DNA of 64,000 nt from Nocardioides faecalis (lineage in GTDB: Bacteria; Actinomycetota; Actinomycetes; Propionibacteriales; Nocardioidaceae). The notes beneath the pieces were generated by a model. It was given only the letters and a program-made list of their open reading frames with translations, had not been told where the DNA came from and did no database searches. Location of the stretch: the NCBI RefSeq assembly GCF_018388425.1, contig NZ_CP074406.1, positions 1 through 64,000 on the forward strand, given 5' to 3'. The translations under genes were made by a program, and so were the position numbers. This document shows, one piece after another, positions 27,679 through 36,937 of this stretch; the first letter of the stretch is position 1; every line of letters begins with the position of its first letter.

Positions 27679-28464
27679 ATGACGGGTGCACACGCCGGAG
27701 GTCCGACGGGCCGCCGATCCGGCCGGTCCGGCCGATCGCCGGTCTGGCGCATCGGCACGCCCGCAGTCGTGCTGCTCAGCGGCCTGCTCTTCGCGGTCTC
27801 CGGCACCGACAGCGAAGGCACGGACCTGCGTCCGGGCCGTTACACCGACCTCGCCGGCCTCGTCGCCGGCGAGGCCAGCGACTACCAGCGCATCGAGGAC
27901 CGCTTCAACGAGCTCTCCGAGGAGGTCGACCGGCTCGGCGCCGGCGTCAGTGACAAGCGGGTCGAGCGGCTGCGCCGCGAGCAGCGCGAGCTGCGTGATC
28001 GCGCCGGTGCGACGCCCCGGCGCGGCCCCGGCATCCGGATCACGCTCTCCGACGCGCCCGAGGAGCTGCTGGACGCGGCCGTCGCGTCCGGGGTGGTGAA
28101 GCTGAATCGCTTCGTGGTGCACCAGCAGGACATCCAGGCCGTGGTCAACGCGCTGTGGACCGGCGGCGCCGAGGCGGTCACCATCGCCGGCCAGCGGGTC
28201 GTGTCCACCACCGGGATCCGGTGCCAGGGGCCCGTCGTCCAGCTCCAGGGCGTGCCCTATCCCCAGCCGTACGTGATCGAGGCGGTCGGGGAGGTCTCCG
28301 ACCTGCTCGCCGCGGTGGACTCGGACGAGCTGGTCTCGCTCTACCGCTCCGACTCCGCGGACCCGCAGATCGGCATCGGCTGGGAGATGGAGAGCGTCGC
28401 GGACGTCCGCGCTCCCGCCTACGACGCCGTGCTGGACCTGCAGTACGCCAAGCCGCTGCGCTGA
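27679..28464 (+). CDS. DUF881 family membrane-anchored protein
   Basis: A 261-residue protein starting at ATG 27679. A basic N-terminus and one transmembrane segment (about 25-45, GTPAVVLLSGLLFAVSG) precede a coiled coil (about 65-115, RIEDRFNELSEEVDRLG and RVERLRREQRELRDR) and the DUF881 domain with GPGIRITLSDAP, VHQQDIQAVVNALW and the AEAVTIAGQRVVSTTGI core. The domain resembles division-related YlxW/YlxX proteins of Firmicutes. The gene is convergent with pknB and divergent from crgA. Confidence 0.93.
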   Translation: MTGAHAGGPTGRRSGRSGRSPVWRIGTPAVVLLSGLLFAVSGTDSEGTDLRPGRYTDLAGLVAGEASDYQRIEDRFNELSEEVDRLGAGVSDKRVERLRREQRELRDRAGATPRRGPGIRITLSDAPEELLDAAVASGVVKLNRFVVHQQDIQAVVNALWTGGAEAVTIAGQRVVSTTGIRCQGPVVQLQGVPYPQPYVIEAVGEVSDLLAAVDSDELVSLYRSDSADPQIGIGWEMESVADVRAPAYDAVLDLQYAKPLR

Positions 28465-28504
28465 GCCGGCGCCGAGTGCGGACGCCGACCCGGCGTCCGC
28501 CTGC

Positions 28505-30517
28505 TCAGCGTCCGGTCCCGCGACTCCGCTCGGTGCTGGTGGCGCCCGGCAAGGTCCGGACCGGCGTGGGCGTCTGCCCGCGCTGCGTCGGGTCCTGCAC
28601 CCCGGCGTCCGGACCGTCCGAGGGGGCCGGGTCGGCCGGGTTCAGCGGGTCGGTGCCGCCGGCGACCTCCTGGCCGTCGCTGACGCCGTCGCCATCGGAG
28701 TCCGGGTTCGCCGGGTCCGTGCCACGGGTCGCCTCGTCCTCGTCGGAGAGGCCGTCGGCGTCGGAGTCGGTGGGCGCGGCCGGCTTCTCGTAGATCGACA
28801 CGAAGAGCAGGATGTCGGTGCCCCGGTCGCGCTTCTCGCCGGCCGCGGGCAGCTGCTCGGTGATCCGGCCCTTGGGCTGGGAGTCGTCGTCGGCCGCGGC
28901 GTTGCGCACCACCGGGTTGAACCCGGCCGCGCGGATCGCCTCCTCGGCGGCGGCCTGCTTGCGGCCCACCACGTTCGGCACCGCCTCGGGGCCGTCGGAG
29001 ACGCACAGCTCGATCATCGCGGTCGGGTCGACCGCGGTGCCGGCCGTCGGGTTCTGCTGGACGACGGTGCCCTCGGGCTCGTCCTCGTCGCACTCGGTGC
29101 GGGTGATGTTGGCCTGCGGGATGCCGGCCTCGACCAGGGTGGCGACGGCCTGCTTGTACTTCTGGTCGGTCACCGACGGCATCGGGAAGTCGCAGGGCCC
29201 GCTGGACAGGGTGAGGAACACGGTGCCGTCGTGCTCGATGTAGCGGTCCGCGGGCGGGTCCTGGGCGATCACCTCGCCCCCGTCGGGATACTGGTCGCTG
29301 CACTCGGTGGCGCGGTCGTCGACCGCGAGGCCCTTGTCGCCGATGAGGTTGCGCGCGACCTGGCTGTCCAGCCCGATCACCGAGGGCACCTTGACGTCGG
29401 CCGGTTCGGAGGGGAACAGCCGTGGCCACACGACGGCGGCGGTGGCGAGCAGCGCCACGAAGAGCACGGCGAGCACGACCCACAGCAGCGTGCGGCTGCG
29501 CCGGTCGTCCTCCTTGGTCGGCGGCAGCGGCCGGCGCACGGCCGTCTCCGGGCCCGAGCCGCCCGGGCCGCCCGAGCCCGCCGCGGCGGGAGCCCCGGCC
29601 GCGACCGAGGTCCGGTCCGGCACGATCGCCTGCACCGGTCGCCCGGCCAGGTAGCGCTCGATGTCGGCGCGCATCGCGCCCGCCGACTGGTAGCGGTCCT
29701 CGACCCGCTTGGCCAGCGACTTCATCACGATCGCGTCGATCTGCGGGGTCAGGTCCGGCTCGTGCCGCGACGGCGGGACCGCCGGCTCGCGCACGTGCTG
29801 GTAGGCCACGGCGACCGGGGAGTCGCCGACGAACGGCGGACGGCCGGTGAGCAGCTCGTAGAGCAGGCACCCCGCGGAGTAGACGTCGGAGCGCGAGTCC
29901 ACCGTCTCCCCGCGCGCCTGCTCCGGGGAGAGGTACTGCGCGGTGCCGACCACGGCCGCGGTCTGGGTCATCGACGACTGGGCGTCGCTCATCGCCCGGG
30001 CGATGCCGAAGTCCATCACCTTCACGTCGCCCGACGGGGTGAGCATGACGTTCCCGGGCTTGATGTCGCGGTGGATGATCCCCGCGCGGTGGCTGTAGTC
30101 CAGCGCGGACAGCACGCCGGAGGTGATCTCGAGTGCCCGCTCGGGCAGGATCTTGCGGCCCTCGCGCAGGATGTCGCGCAGGGTCCGCCCGGCGACGTAC
30201 TCCATCACGATGTAGGGCACGACCTCCACGTCCCCCGACGGGCTGGTGGTGCGCTCCTCGCCGGTGTCGTAGACCGCGACGATCGAGGGGTGGTTCAGCG
30301 ACGCCGAGGACTGCGCCTCGCGGCGGAACCGGGCCTGGAAGGTGGGGTCGCTGGCCAGGTCGGTGCGCAGCCGCTTGACCGCCACCACCCGGCCGAGCCG
30401 GGTGTCGGTGCCCTTGCGCACCTCGGCCATGCCGCCGCGTCCGAGCAGCTCGGCCAGCTGGTAGCGACCGCCGATCAGGGGACCGTTCTGCGTGCCGCCT
30501 TCGGTGGGGGTGCTCAC
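28505..30517 (-). CDS. pknB: PASTA Ser/Thr protein kinase PknB with C-terminal Ca-binding-like repeats
   Basis: Membrane receptor kinase controlling growth and cell-wall synthesis. The GTG at 30517 overlaps the pknA stop (GTGA) and gives 670 residues. Kinase domain about 18-295: GRGGMAEV, Lys48, HRDIKPGN (149-156), DFG (169-171), GTAQYLSPEQ. Transmembrane helix about 344-363, then three PASTA domains (about 372-440, 444-508, 511-577). The tail carries two thrombospondin type-3-like repeats, DSDADGLSDEDE (584-595) and DSDGDGVSDGQE (606-617), then a Pro/Thr-rich end. Such repeats bind calcium in other proteins; they are unusual on PknB. Confidence 0.95.
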   Translation of the reverse strand: MSTPTEGGTQNGPLIGGRYQLAELLGRGGMAEVRKGTDTRLGRVVAVKRLRTDLASDPTFQARFRREAQSSASLNHPSIVAVYDTGEERTTSPSGDVEVVPYIVMEYVAGRTLRDILREGRKILPERALEITSGVLSALDYSHRAGIIHRDIKPGNVMLTPSGDVKVMDFGIARAMSDAQSSMTQTAAVVGTAQYLSPEQARGETVDSRSDVYSAGCLLYELLTGRPPFVGDSPVAVAYQHVREPAVPPSRHEPDLTPQIDAIVMKSLAKRVEDRYQSAGAMRADIERYLAGRPVQAIVPDRTSVAAGAPAAAGSGGPGGSGPETAVRRPLPPTKEDDRRSRTLLWVVLAVLFVALLATAAVVWPRLFPSEPADVKVPSVIGLDSQVARNLIGDKGLAVDDRATECSDQYPDGGEVIAQDPPADRYIEHDGTVFLTLSSGPCDFPMPSVTDQKYKQAVATLVEAGIPQANITRTECDEDEPEGTVVQQNPTAGTAVDPTAMIELCVSDGPEAVPNVVGRKQAAAEEAIRAAGFNPVVRNAAADDDSQPKGRITEQLPAAGEKRDRGTDILLFVSIYEKPAAPTDSDADGLSDEDEATRGTDPANPDSDGDGVSDGQEVAGGTDPLNPADPAPSDGPDAGVQDPTQRGQTPTPVRTLPGATSTERSRGTGR

Positions 30518-32043
30518 TCGTCTCCCTCCTCGGTGCTCGGGTCGGTCGGCTCCGACGACTCCTCGGTCGGCTCGGTCGTCGGCGTGGCGGTCGCGGTCGT
30601 CGGGGCCTGCTCCGGGCCCCAGTAGAAGACCGTCACGGAGTCGCCCTCCTCGAGGGTCCCGTTGGGGGCGAAGCGGGCCACGGAGTCCGCGGGGCAGCGG
30701 CCGTCGTTGGGCTCGCCCACCTGCTCCCAGGACACGCGCAGGCCCTCGTCCTGCAGGTCCGCCACCGCGTCGCGGTAGTCGGTGCGGCAGCGGTAGCGCC
30801 CGTCGTCGACCCGGACCGTCGCAGGCGCGGTCGTGGTCTCGGAGGGTGCCTCGGAGGTGGGCTCCTCCGTGGTCGGCTCCGTGGTCGGCTCGCTGGTGGT
30901 CCGGGTGGGGGTGTCGTCGACCTTCGGGTCGTCGTCCCCTCCGCCGCCGAGCACCAGCGCCAGCACCGCGACGATGACGACGACCGCGACGATCGCGGCC
31001 ACCACGGCCAGCCACGGCTTGCGCTTGTGCTCCTCGTCCTCCTCCTGGGCCAGCTCCCCGGTCGCCGGGTCCCCGGCGTACGGCGTGGGCGCGTCCAGGC
31101 GCTGCATCGGCGCGGCGCCCACCTGCTGGGTCACGGGGTCGAGCACCTGCGTGGCGCTCTCGTCCGCGCCGGCCACGGCGGCCACGCCGGCGACGGTCTC
31201 CGGCGAGCGGAGCGCGGCGGCGAACGCCGTACCGTCGGCGAAGCGCTCGGCGGGGTCCTTGGCCAGGGCCCGGGTGACGACGGCGGCCAGTGCCGGCGGC
31301 ACGGTGTCCGGCAGCGGCGGCACCGGCTGCTGCAGGTGCGCCAGCGCGGTCGCGACCGGCGTCTCGGCCTCGAACGGGCGGCGGCCGGTCAGGCACTCGT
31401 AGGCCACCACGCCGAGGGAGTAGACGTCGGAGGCCGGCGTGGACGGGTTGCCGCGGGCCTGCTCCGGGGAGAGGTACTGCGGGGTGCCCATCACCGAGCC
31501 GGTGCGGGTCAGCGCGACGGCGTCCGCGGCGCGAGCGATGCCGAAGTCGGTGATCTTGACCTTGCGGTCGGGGGTGACCAGCAGGTTCGCCGGCTTCACG
31601 TCGCGGTGCACGATGCCCGCGGCGTGGGCGACGCCGAGCGCGTCGGCGGCCTGGGCGAGCAGGTCGGCGACCACCCCGGTGTCGAGGGTGCGGCCGGCGT
31701 CGCGGGCGGTGGCCAGCAGCGCGGACAGCGGCTGCCCCTCCACCAGCTCCATCACCAGGAACGGCGGCTGCGTCGGCCCGTCGCCCTCGGGGGCGCCGTA
31801 GTCGTAGACCCCGGCGATGCCGGGGTGGTGCAGGGCGGCGGCGCTGCGCGCCTCGGTCTCGAACCGGGTGCGGAACGTCGGGTCGTCGGCGTACTCGGCC
31901 TTGAGCACCTTGACCGCGACCTTGCGGTCCAGCCGGGTGTCGGTGGCGCGCCAGACCACGCCCATGCCGCCGGTGGCGATCATGGAGTCGAGCCGGTAGC
32001 GCCGGCCCGGGTCGGCGTAGGTGGGCTGCTGCTCGTCGCTCAC
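30514..32043 (-). CDS. pknA: Ser/Thr protein kinase PknA-type
   Basis: A 509-residue kinase partnered with PknB in the division/cell-wall cluster. Kinase domain about 16-280 with TGGMGVVW, Lys45, HRDVKPANLL (146-155), DFG (166-168) and MGTPQYLSPEQ. A linker follows, then one transmembrane helix (about 344-366) and a Thr/Glu/Pro-rich extracellular tail holding one PASTA-like module (YRCRTDYRDAVADLQDEGLR to VTVFYWG). M. tuberculosis PknA lacks PASTA domains, so the extracytoplasmic module is a difference. It overlaps pknB by 4 nt and follows pbpA by 7 nt. Confidence 0.95.
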   Translation of the reverse strand: MSDEQQPTYADPGRRYRLDSMIATGGMGVVWRATDTRLDRKVAVKVLKAEYADDPTFRTRFETEARSAAALHHPGIAGVYDYGAPEGDGPTQPPFLVMELVEGQPLSALLATARDAGRTLDTGVVADLLAQAADALGVAHAAGIVHRDVKPANLLVTPDRKVKITDFGIARAADAVALTRTGSVMGTPQYLSPEQARGNPSTPASDVYSLGVVAYECLTGRRPFEAETPVATALAHLQQPVPPLPDTVPPALAAVVTRALAKDPAERFADGTAFAAALRSPETVAGVAAVAGADESATQVLDPVTQQVGAAPMQRLDAPTPYAGDPATGELAQEEDEEHKRKPWLAVVAAIVAVVVIVAVLALVLGGGGDDDPKVDDTPTRTTSEPTTEPTTEEPTSEAPSETTTAPATVRVDDGRYRCRTDYRDAVADLQDEGLRVSWEQVGEPNDGRCPADSVARFAPNGTLEEGDSVTVFYWGPEQAPTTATATPTTEPTEESSEPTDPSTEEGDE

Positions 32044-32050
32044 TGGGTGA

Positions 32051-33562
32051 TCACTTCTCCAACACCGCTTCCATCACTGCCTTCGCGATCGGACCGCCGA
32101 GCCGACCACCGGAGATGCTCCTGCCGGGGGCCTCCTGGATCATCACCGCGACCGCCACCTCGGCGTCCTCGGCCGGGGCGAACGAGGTGAACCAGCCGTA
32201 CGGCGCCTTGCCCTCGACGCCCCTCTGCGCCGTGCCGGTCTTGCCGGCGACGCTGACCCCGGGGATCGCGGCGGCAGAGGCGGTGCCGTCGTCGACGGTG
32301 GCCACCATCAGGTCGGTGACCTGCGCGGCGGTCTGCGGGGAGATCGCGTCGCGCAGCTTGTCCGGCTCGGTGGTCTCCAGCACGTCGAACGTCGAGGTCT
32401 GCACCTCCTGGACCAGGTAGGGCCGCATCAGCGCGCCGCGGTTGGCGATCGCGGCGACCACCATCGCCATCTGCAGCGGCGTGGCCTGCACGTCGAACTG
32501 CCCGAAGCCGGCGCGGGCGGTCTCGGCGTCGTTCAGCTCACGGGGGTCGCGCGCCTCGCCGTCGACCCGGTCGACGACCTCCTCGGGGAACACCGACCGT
32601 GCCTGCGGGCCGAGGTCGCGCAGGTACTCCTCGTTGAACCCGAACGCCTCCGCGGTCTCCCGCAGCCGCTCCGGACCCACCTCGACGGCCATCTTGGCGA
32701 AGGCGGTGTTGCAGGACTGGCCCATCGCGGTCGCGAACGAGATCTCCTTGGGGCTGCAGCCGCCGCGGCCCTCGTTGTCGATCACGTTGTTCTCGCCCCG
32801 GGTGCCGGGCGCCTGCCAGGTCGCGCCGGAGGGGATCCGGTCGTCGGCGTTGTAGAGACCCGCCTCGATCGCTGCGGCGGCGGTGACGATCTTGAACGTC
32901 GAGCCCGGGAAGAGCCGGGTCTGGATCGCCCGGTTCAGCAGCGGCTGGTGGTCGTCGTCGCTGAGCCGGTCGTAGGCCTTCTCCCGGGTCTCCCGGTCGT
33001 GCGAGGCCAGCTCGTTGGGGTCGTACGACGGGTAGGAGGCCATCGCCAGGATGCGGCCCGTCTTCGGCTGGATCGCCACGACCGCGCCCTCGCCCTCGGG
33101 GCCGACGGTGTCGCGCAGCGAGGAGTAGGCGGCCTTCTGGGCGTCCGCATCGAGGGTGAGCACCACGTTGCCGCCCTGGTTGGTGTCGCCCTTGAGCAGG
33201 TCGACCAGCCGGTTCACGAACAGCCGGGAGTCCTCACCGGAGAGCACCGCGTTCTGGCTGCGCTCGATGCCGGTCTGGGCGCCCAGCTGCAGGTAGCCGG
33301 TGATCGGGGCGTAGACCTTGCGGCCCGGGTAGACGCGCAGGTACTTGTAGCGGTCGTCGACCGGCTCGCTGCGCGCCACCGGGCTGTCCCCGACCAGGAT
33401 CAGGCCGCGCTCGCGGCTGAACGAGGCTGCCGTCACCCGGGCGTTGCGGCCGTCGTCGTTGAGGTCGTCGGCCTTGAAGAACTGCAGATAGGTCGCGTTC
33501 GCCATCAGGGCGAGGAACAAGAACATGCAGAAGATCGAGACGGCACGGATCGGCTTGTTCAC
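32051..33562 (-). CDS. pbpA: Penicillin-binding protein 2 / PbpA-type transpeptidase
   Basis: Cross-links peptidoglycan. The 503-residue protein has an N-terminal anchor (VSIFCMFLFLALMANATYL), a non-catalytic PBP dimerisation domain, and the transpeptidase domain with SxxK in PGSTFKIV (Ser221, Lys224), SxN in GQSCNTAF, and KTG in VAGKTGTAQ. It overlaps the rodA stop by 4 nt (ATGA), consistent with a coupled SEDS/PBP glycan-polymerase and cross-linking pair. Confidence 0.96.
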   Translation of the reverse strand: MNKPIRAVSIFCMFLFLALMANATYLQFFKADDLNDDGRNARVTAASFSRERGLILVGDSPVARSEPVDDRYKYLRVYPGRKVYAPITGYLQLGAQTGIERSQNAVLSGEDSRLFVNRLVDLLKGDTNQGGNVVLTLDADAQKAAYSSLRDTVGPEGEGAVVAIQPKTGRILAMASYPSYDPNELASHDRETREKAYDRLSDDDHQPLLNRAIQTRLFPGSTFKIVTAAAAIEAGLYNADDRIPSGATWQAPGTRGENNVIDNEGRGGCSPKEISFATAMGQSCNTAFAKMAVEVGPERLRETAEAFGFNEEYLRDLGPQARSVFPEEVVDRVDGEARDPRELNDAETARAGFGQFDVQATPLQMAMVVAAIANRGALMRPYLVQEVQTSTFDVLETTEPDKLRDAISPQTAAQVTDLMVATVDDGTASAAAIPGVSVAGKTGTAQRGVEGKAPYGWFTSFAPAEDAEVAVAVMIQEAPGRSISGGRLGGPIAKAVMEAVLEK

Positions 33563-34944
33563 GACTTCACCACCTTCACGATCTGCGTGGCCTGCTCGTC
33601 GGGGTCCTCACCGGCCACGTCGAGGTCCGGCACCGGACGACGGGCCTGGTCGGAGATCCGCAGCAGGATCGCCACGATCACCCAGTTCGCGATCAGCGAG
33701 GATCCTCCGTAGGACAGGAAGGGCGTGGTCAGACCGGTCAGCGGGATCAGCCGGGTCACGCCGCCGATCACGACGAAGACCTGCAGCGCGAAGATCGCCG
33801 CCAGCCCCGTCGCCATCAGCTTGCCGAAGCCGTCACGGGAGATCAGCGCCGCCCGCAGCGCCCGCTCCACCACCAACCCGTAGAGCAGCAGCACCGCCAT
33901 CACCGCGGTGAGCCCGAGCTCCTCACCGATCGCGGCCATGATGAAGTCCGACTCCGCGTACGGCACCCGCTCCGGCATGCCGTCACCGAAGCCGCGGCCG
34001 ATCATCCCGCCCCAGGCGAAGCCGTAGAGCGCCTGCACCAGCTGGTAGCCGGTGCCGTTGGCGTCGGCGAAGGGGTCCAGCCAGATGTCGACGCGGCGCT
34101 GCACGTGGGAGAACAGACGGAACGCCATCGCGGCACCGCCGAAGAACAGCAGGCCGCCGACCACCAGCCACCCGGGCCGCTCCGTGGCGACGTACAGCAT
34201 CACCAGGAAGAGGCCGAAGAACAGCAGGCTGGAGCCGAGGTCGCGCTGCAGCACGAGGATGCCGAGGCTGACCACCCACATCATCAGGATCGGGCCGAGG
34301 TCGCGGCCCCGCGGCAGGTCCAGGAACAGCACCCGGCGCCCGGCGAGCGCCAGCGCGTCGCGGTGCACCACCAGGTAGCCGGCGAAGGTGATCACCAGCA
34401 GCACCTTGGCGACCTCGCCGGGCTGGAAGCTGAACGGGCCGAGCGAGATCCAGATCCGCGCGCCGTTGATCTCGGTGCCCAGCACCGGCAGCATCGGCAG
34501 CACCAGCAGCGCGATCGCGGCCAGGCCCGAGGTGTAGGTGAACCGGGCCAGCAGCCGGTGGTCGGGCAGCAGCACGAGGGTGAGGACGAACAGGATCACC
34601 CCGAGCGTCATCCAGGTCAGCTGCTGGGCGGCCAGGTCGGTGTCCTTGGCGACGTCGAGGCGGCGGATCACCGCCAGGCCCAGGCCATTGAGCGCAGCCA
34701 CCACGGGCAGCAGCACCGGGTCGGCGTACGGCGCGACGAGACGCACCGCGACGTGGGCGGCGACGATGAGCACCGTCAGCCAGCCGCCGTACCCGACGAG
34801 GTTGGCCGGGACCTCCCCGTCGACGCCGAGCCCGACCGCGGCGTACCCGCCGATGCCGACGACGAGCGCCAGCACCAGCAGGAAGAGCTCCGCGCCGCGG
34901 CGGCGGCGGTGGACGAAGCCCATCAGGGCGGAGTTGGTGGCCAT
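33559..34944 (-). CDS. rodA: SEDS peptidoglycan glycosyltransferase (RodA/FtsW family)
   Basis: Multipass polymerase of lipid II. The 461-residue protein has about 12 membrane helices. Conserved regions include GARIWISLGPFSFQPGEVAK, LQRDLGSSLLFF, the periplasmic loop WLDPFADANGTGYQLVQALY with GRGFGDG, YAESDFIMAAIGEELGL and the C-terminal GLTTPFLSYGGSSLIANW. The operon position (between pstP and pbpA) identifies it as the cluster's RodA homologue rather than the dcw-cluster FtsW. Confidence 0.96.
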   Translation of the reverse strand: MATNSALMGFVHRRRRGAELFLLVLALVVGIGGYAAVGLGVDGEVPANLVGYGGWLTVLIVAAHVAVRLVAPYADPVLLPVVAALNGLGLAVIRRLDVAKDTDLAAQQLTWMTLGVILFVLTLVLLPDHRLLARFTYTSGLAAIALLVLPMLPVLGTEINGARIWISLGPFSFQPGEVAKVLLVITFAGYLVVHRDALALAGRRVLFLDLPRGRDLGPILMMWVVSLGILVLQRDLGSSLLFFGLFLVMLYVATERPGWLVVGGLLFFGGAAMAFRLFSHVQRRVDIWLDPFADANGTGYQLVQALYGFAWGGMIGRGFGDGMPERVPYAESDFIMAAIGEELGLTAVMAVLLLYGLVVERALRAALISRDGFGKLMATGLAAIFALQVFVVIGGVTRLIPLTGLTTPFLSYGGSSLIANWVIVAILLRISDQARRPVPDLDVAGEDPDEQATQIVKVVKS

Positions 34945-34966
34945 CAGTGCATGCGTCCTTCGCGCC

Positions 34967-36472
34967 TCAGGACGCGTCGCTCAGGGAGCCGAGCCCGCCG
35001 GTGAAGCCGCCACCGTCGGTCTCGGCGCCGCTGGAGGGCGCGGGCTCGTCGGGCTCGTCGAGGTCGGCCGGGTCCGTGGACTGCTCGGCACGGTCGCTGC
35101 CGAGCTGGCGAAGCTTGCGCTCGGCGTCGCGGTAGTTGTCGTAGGCGATGCCCTCGTCGACCTTGCGCCGCTCGGTGTCGCTGAGGTCGTTCACGGACAG
35201 GTCGGAGACCCGGTAGACGCTGGACAGGCCCGGCACCTGCACGCCGCGGTAGATCACCACCGTGTCGTCGTCGGTGCCGACGTAGTACTGCTTCTGGCTC
35301 CACCAGTAGGCGGTCGCGACGCCGATCCAGACCAGGCCGACGAGCACCGCCAGCGCCAGCAGCCGTCGGGCCAGGCTGAAGCGGCGCGGCGGGCGCGGCG
35401 CGTAGCGGATCGTCTCCAGGTCGGGCGGGTCGGCGTAGACCGCCGAGACGCCGACGGGGATGTCGGCGGGGATCGGCTCGAGCTCCCCGGTGTCGCCGGA
35501 GCGGTGGCCGCGGAACAGTCCGCGCGGTCGGCGCTGCTTGAGGTCGGCGGCGGCGCCCACCACCTGCGGCTCGGCGAACAGCAGCGGCGCGTCGGTGGTG
35601 TCGGCCATGTCGCCGGTGGGTGCCAGCGGCGCCGGTACGACGTCGGCGACCACGCAGGTCACGTTGTCGGAGCTGCCGGCCTCCAGGCTGGCGCGGACCA
35701 TCTCGATCGCGGAGAACTCCGGGGTCCCGCCGGTGAGGATGTCGGCGATGCGGCGGTCGTCCAGCACCCCGCACGCCCCGTCGCTGCACAGGAACAGCCG
35801 GTCCCCGGCGACGAGCTCGATGGTGAACAGGTCCGGCTCGACGTCGTGGAGCCCGTCGAGGGCCTTGAGGATCAGGTTGCGGTGCGGGTGGACCCGCGCC
35901 TCCTCCTCGGTGATCCGTCCCTCGTCGATGAGGCTCTGCACGAACGTGTGGTCGCTGGTCAGCTGGGACAGCTCGCCGTCGCGCTGCAGGTAGGCCCGGG
36001 AGTCCCCGACGTGGCCCAGCGCCAGGCGCCGGCCATCGAAGAGCGCCACCGTGGCGGTGGTGCTGGTGCCGTTGAGGGAGGGGTCCTGGTCGACCTGGAC
36101 GCCGATCGAGACGTGCGCCTCGTGCAGGCCGTCGTTGATCCGGTCGATGAGGTCGACCGAGCCCGGCGGCTCGTCGAGCTGGCGCAGCTCGTTGACCGCG
36201 ATGCTGGAGGCGATGTCACCACGTGCGGCGCCACCGACCCCGTCGCACACCGCGAGCAGCCACGGCCCGGCGTAGCCGGAGTCCTGGTTGTCCTTGCGGA
36301 CCCGGCCCACGTCGGAGACCGCGTAGAACGCCAGCTCCAGCGGGCTGCGCTGCTCACCGGCGCCGGGGGCGCCGTCGGCGTCGGGCTGCTGCGGCGGCAC
36401 CTCCGCGGTGTCCGCGGCCAGCGCGGGCGACTCCGGGACAGCCGAGCCGTCGAGGGGCGTGGGGTCGTTCAT
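34967..36472 (-). CDS. pstP: PP2C-family Ser/Thr phosphatase PstP
   Basis: Counteracts PknA/PknB. The 501-residue protein begins with a Pro/Ala-rich segment, then a PP2C domain (about 45-280) with SDVGRVRKDNQDS, VCDGVGGAARGD, TTATVALFDGRRLALGHVGD (metal-binding Asp), LCSDGACGVLDD and SSDNVTCVVADV. A transmembrane helix follows at about 375-395 (LLALAVLVGLVWIGVATAYW) and an acidic extracellular tail. It lies 22 nt after rodA's start on the same strand and abuts fhaB. Confidence 0.96.
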   Translation of the reverse strand: MNDPTPLDGSAVPESPALAADTAEVPPQQPDADGAPGAGEQRSPLELAFYAVSDVGRVRKDNQDSGYAGPWLLAVCDGVGGAARGDIASSIAVNELRQLDEPPGSVDLIDRINDGLHEAHVSIGVQVDQDPSLNGTSTTATVALFDGRRLALGHVGDSRAYLQRDGELSQLTSDHTFVQSLIDEGRITEEEARVHPHRNLILKALDGLHDVEPDLFTIELVAGDRLFLCSDGACGVLDDRRIADILTGGTPEFSAIEMVRASLEAGSSDNVTCVVADVVPAPLAPTGDMADTTDAPLLFAEPQVVGAAADLKQRRPRGLFRGHRSGDTGELEPIPADIPVGVSAVYADPPDLETIRYAPRPPRRFSLARRLLALAVLVGLVWIGVATAYWWSQKQYYVGTDDDTVVIYRGVQVPGLSSVYRVSDLSVNDLSDTERRKVDEGIAYDNYRDAERKLRQLGSDRAEQSTDPADLDEPDEPAPSSGAETDGGGFTGGLGSLSDAS

Positions 36473-36937
36473 CTACTTCCTCAGCTCCACGATGGTCTTG
36501 CCGACGCGGATCTGGGATCCCAGTCCGATCGGGACGGGCTGGGTCAGTCGCTGGCTGCCGAGGTAGGTGCCGTTGGTGGAGCCGAGGTCCTCGACGTACC
36601 ACTGGCCGCCGGAGGAGACGATCCGCGCGTGCCGGGTGGAGACGTAGTCGTCGTCGAGGCGGATGGCCGCGTCGTTGCCGCGCCCGATGAGGATCGGGGC
36701 GTCGGCCAGGGAGGCGACGATGCCGGTGTTGACGCCCTGGACGACCTCGGCCCGGGTGGGCTGGCCGCGCTTGGGGTTCGGCGTCTTCGGCGGACGGGGC
36801 TGCTTGCCGGGCCCTGCGGGGGCGGGCACGCGGGCGCCGAACATGTCCGAGCGGATCACCGAGATCGCCGAGAGCACGAAGATCCACAGGATCGCCAGGT
36901 AGGCGATGCGGACCAGGAACAGGGTGAGCTCAGACAT
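36473..36937 (-). CDS. fhaB: FHA-domain membrane protein FhaB
   Basis: A 154-residue protein: an N-terminal transmembrane helix (LVRIAYLAILWIFVLSAISV), a short basic linker and a C-terminal FHA domain with ILIGRGNDAAIRL, DDYVSTRHARI and DLGSTNGTYLG, the phosphothreonine-recognition residues. FHA proteins read PknA/PknB phosphorylation. The ATG complementary to 36935-36937 has AGGAGG upstream and overlaps the end of fhaA by 8 nt. Confidence 0.95.
   Translation of the reverse strand: MSELTLFLVRIAYLAILWIFVLSAISVIRSDMFGARVPAPAGPGKQPRPPKTPNPKRGQPTRAEVVQGVNTGIVASLADAPILIGRGNDAAIRLDDDYVSTRHARIVSSGGQWYVEDLGSTNGTYLGSQRLTQPVPIGLGSQIRVGKTIVELRK

Noticed and set aside
30518..31396. 5' extension of the pknB frame
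   Set aside because: Lies inside pknA out of frame; the kinase domain begins just after the GTG at 30517, which overlaps the pknA stop.
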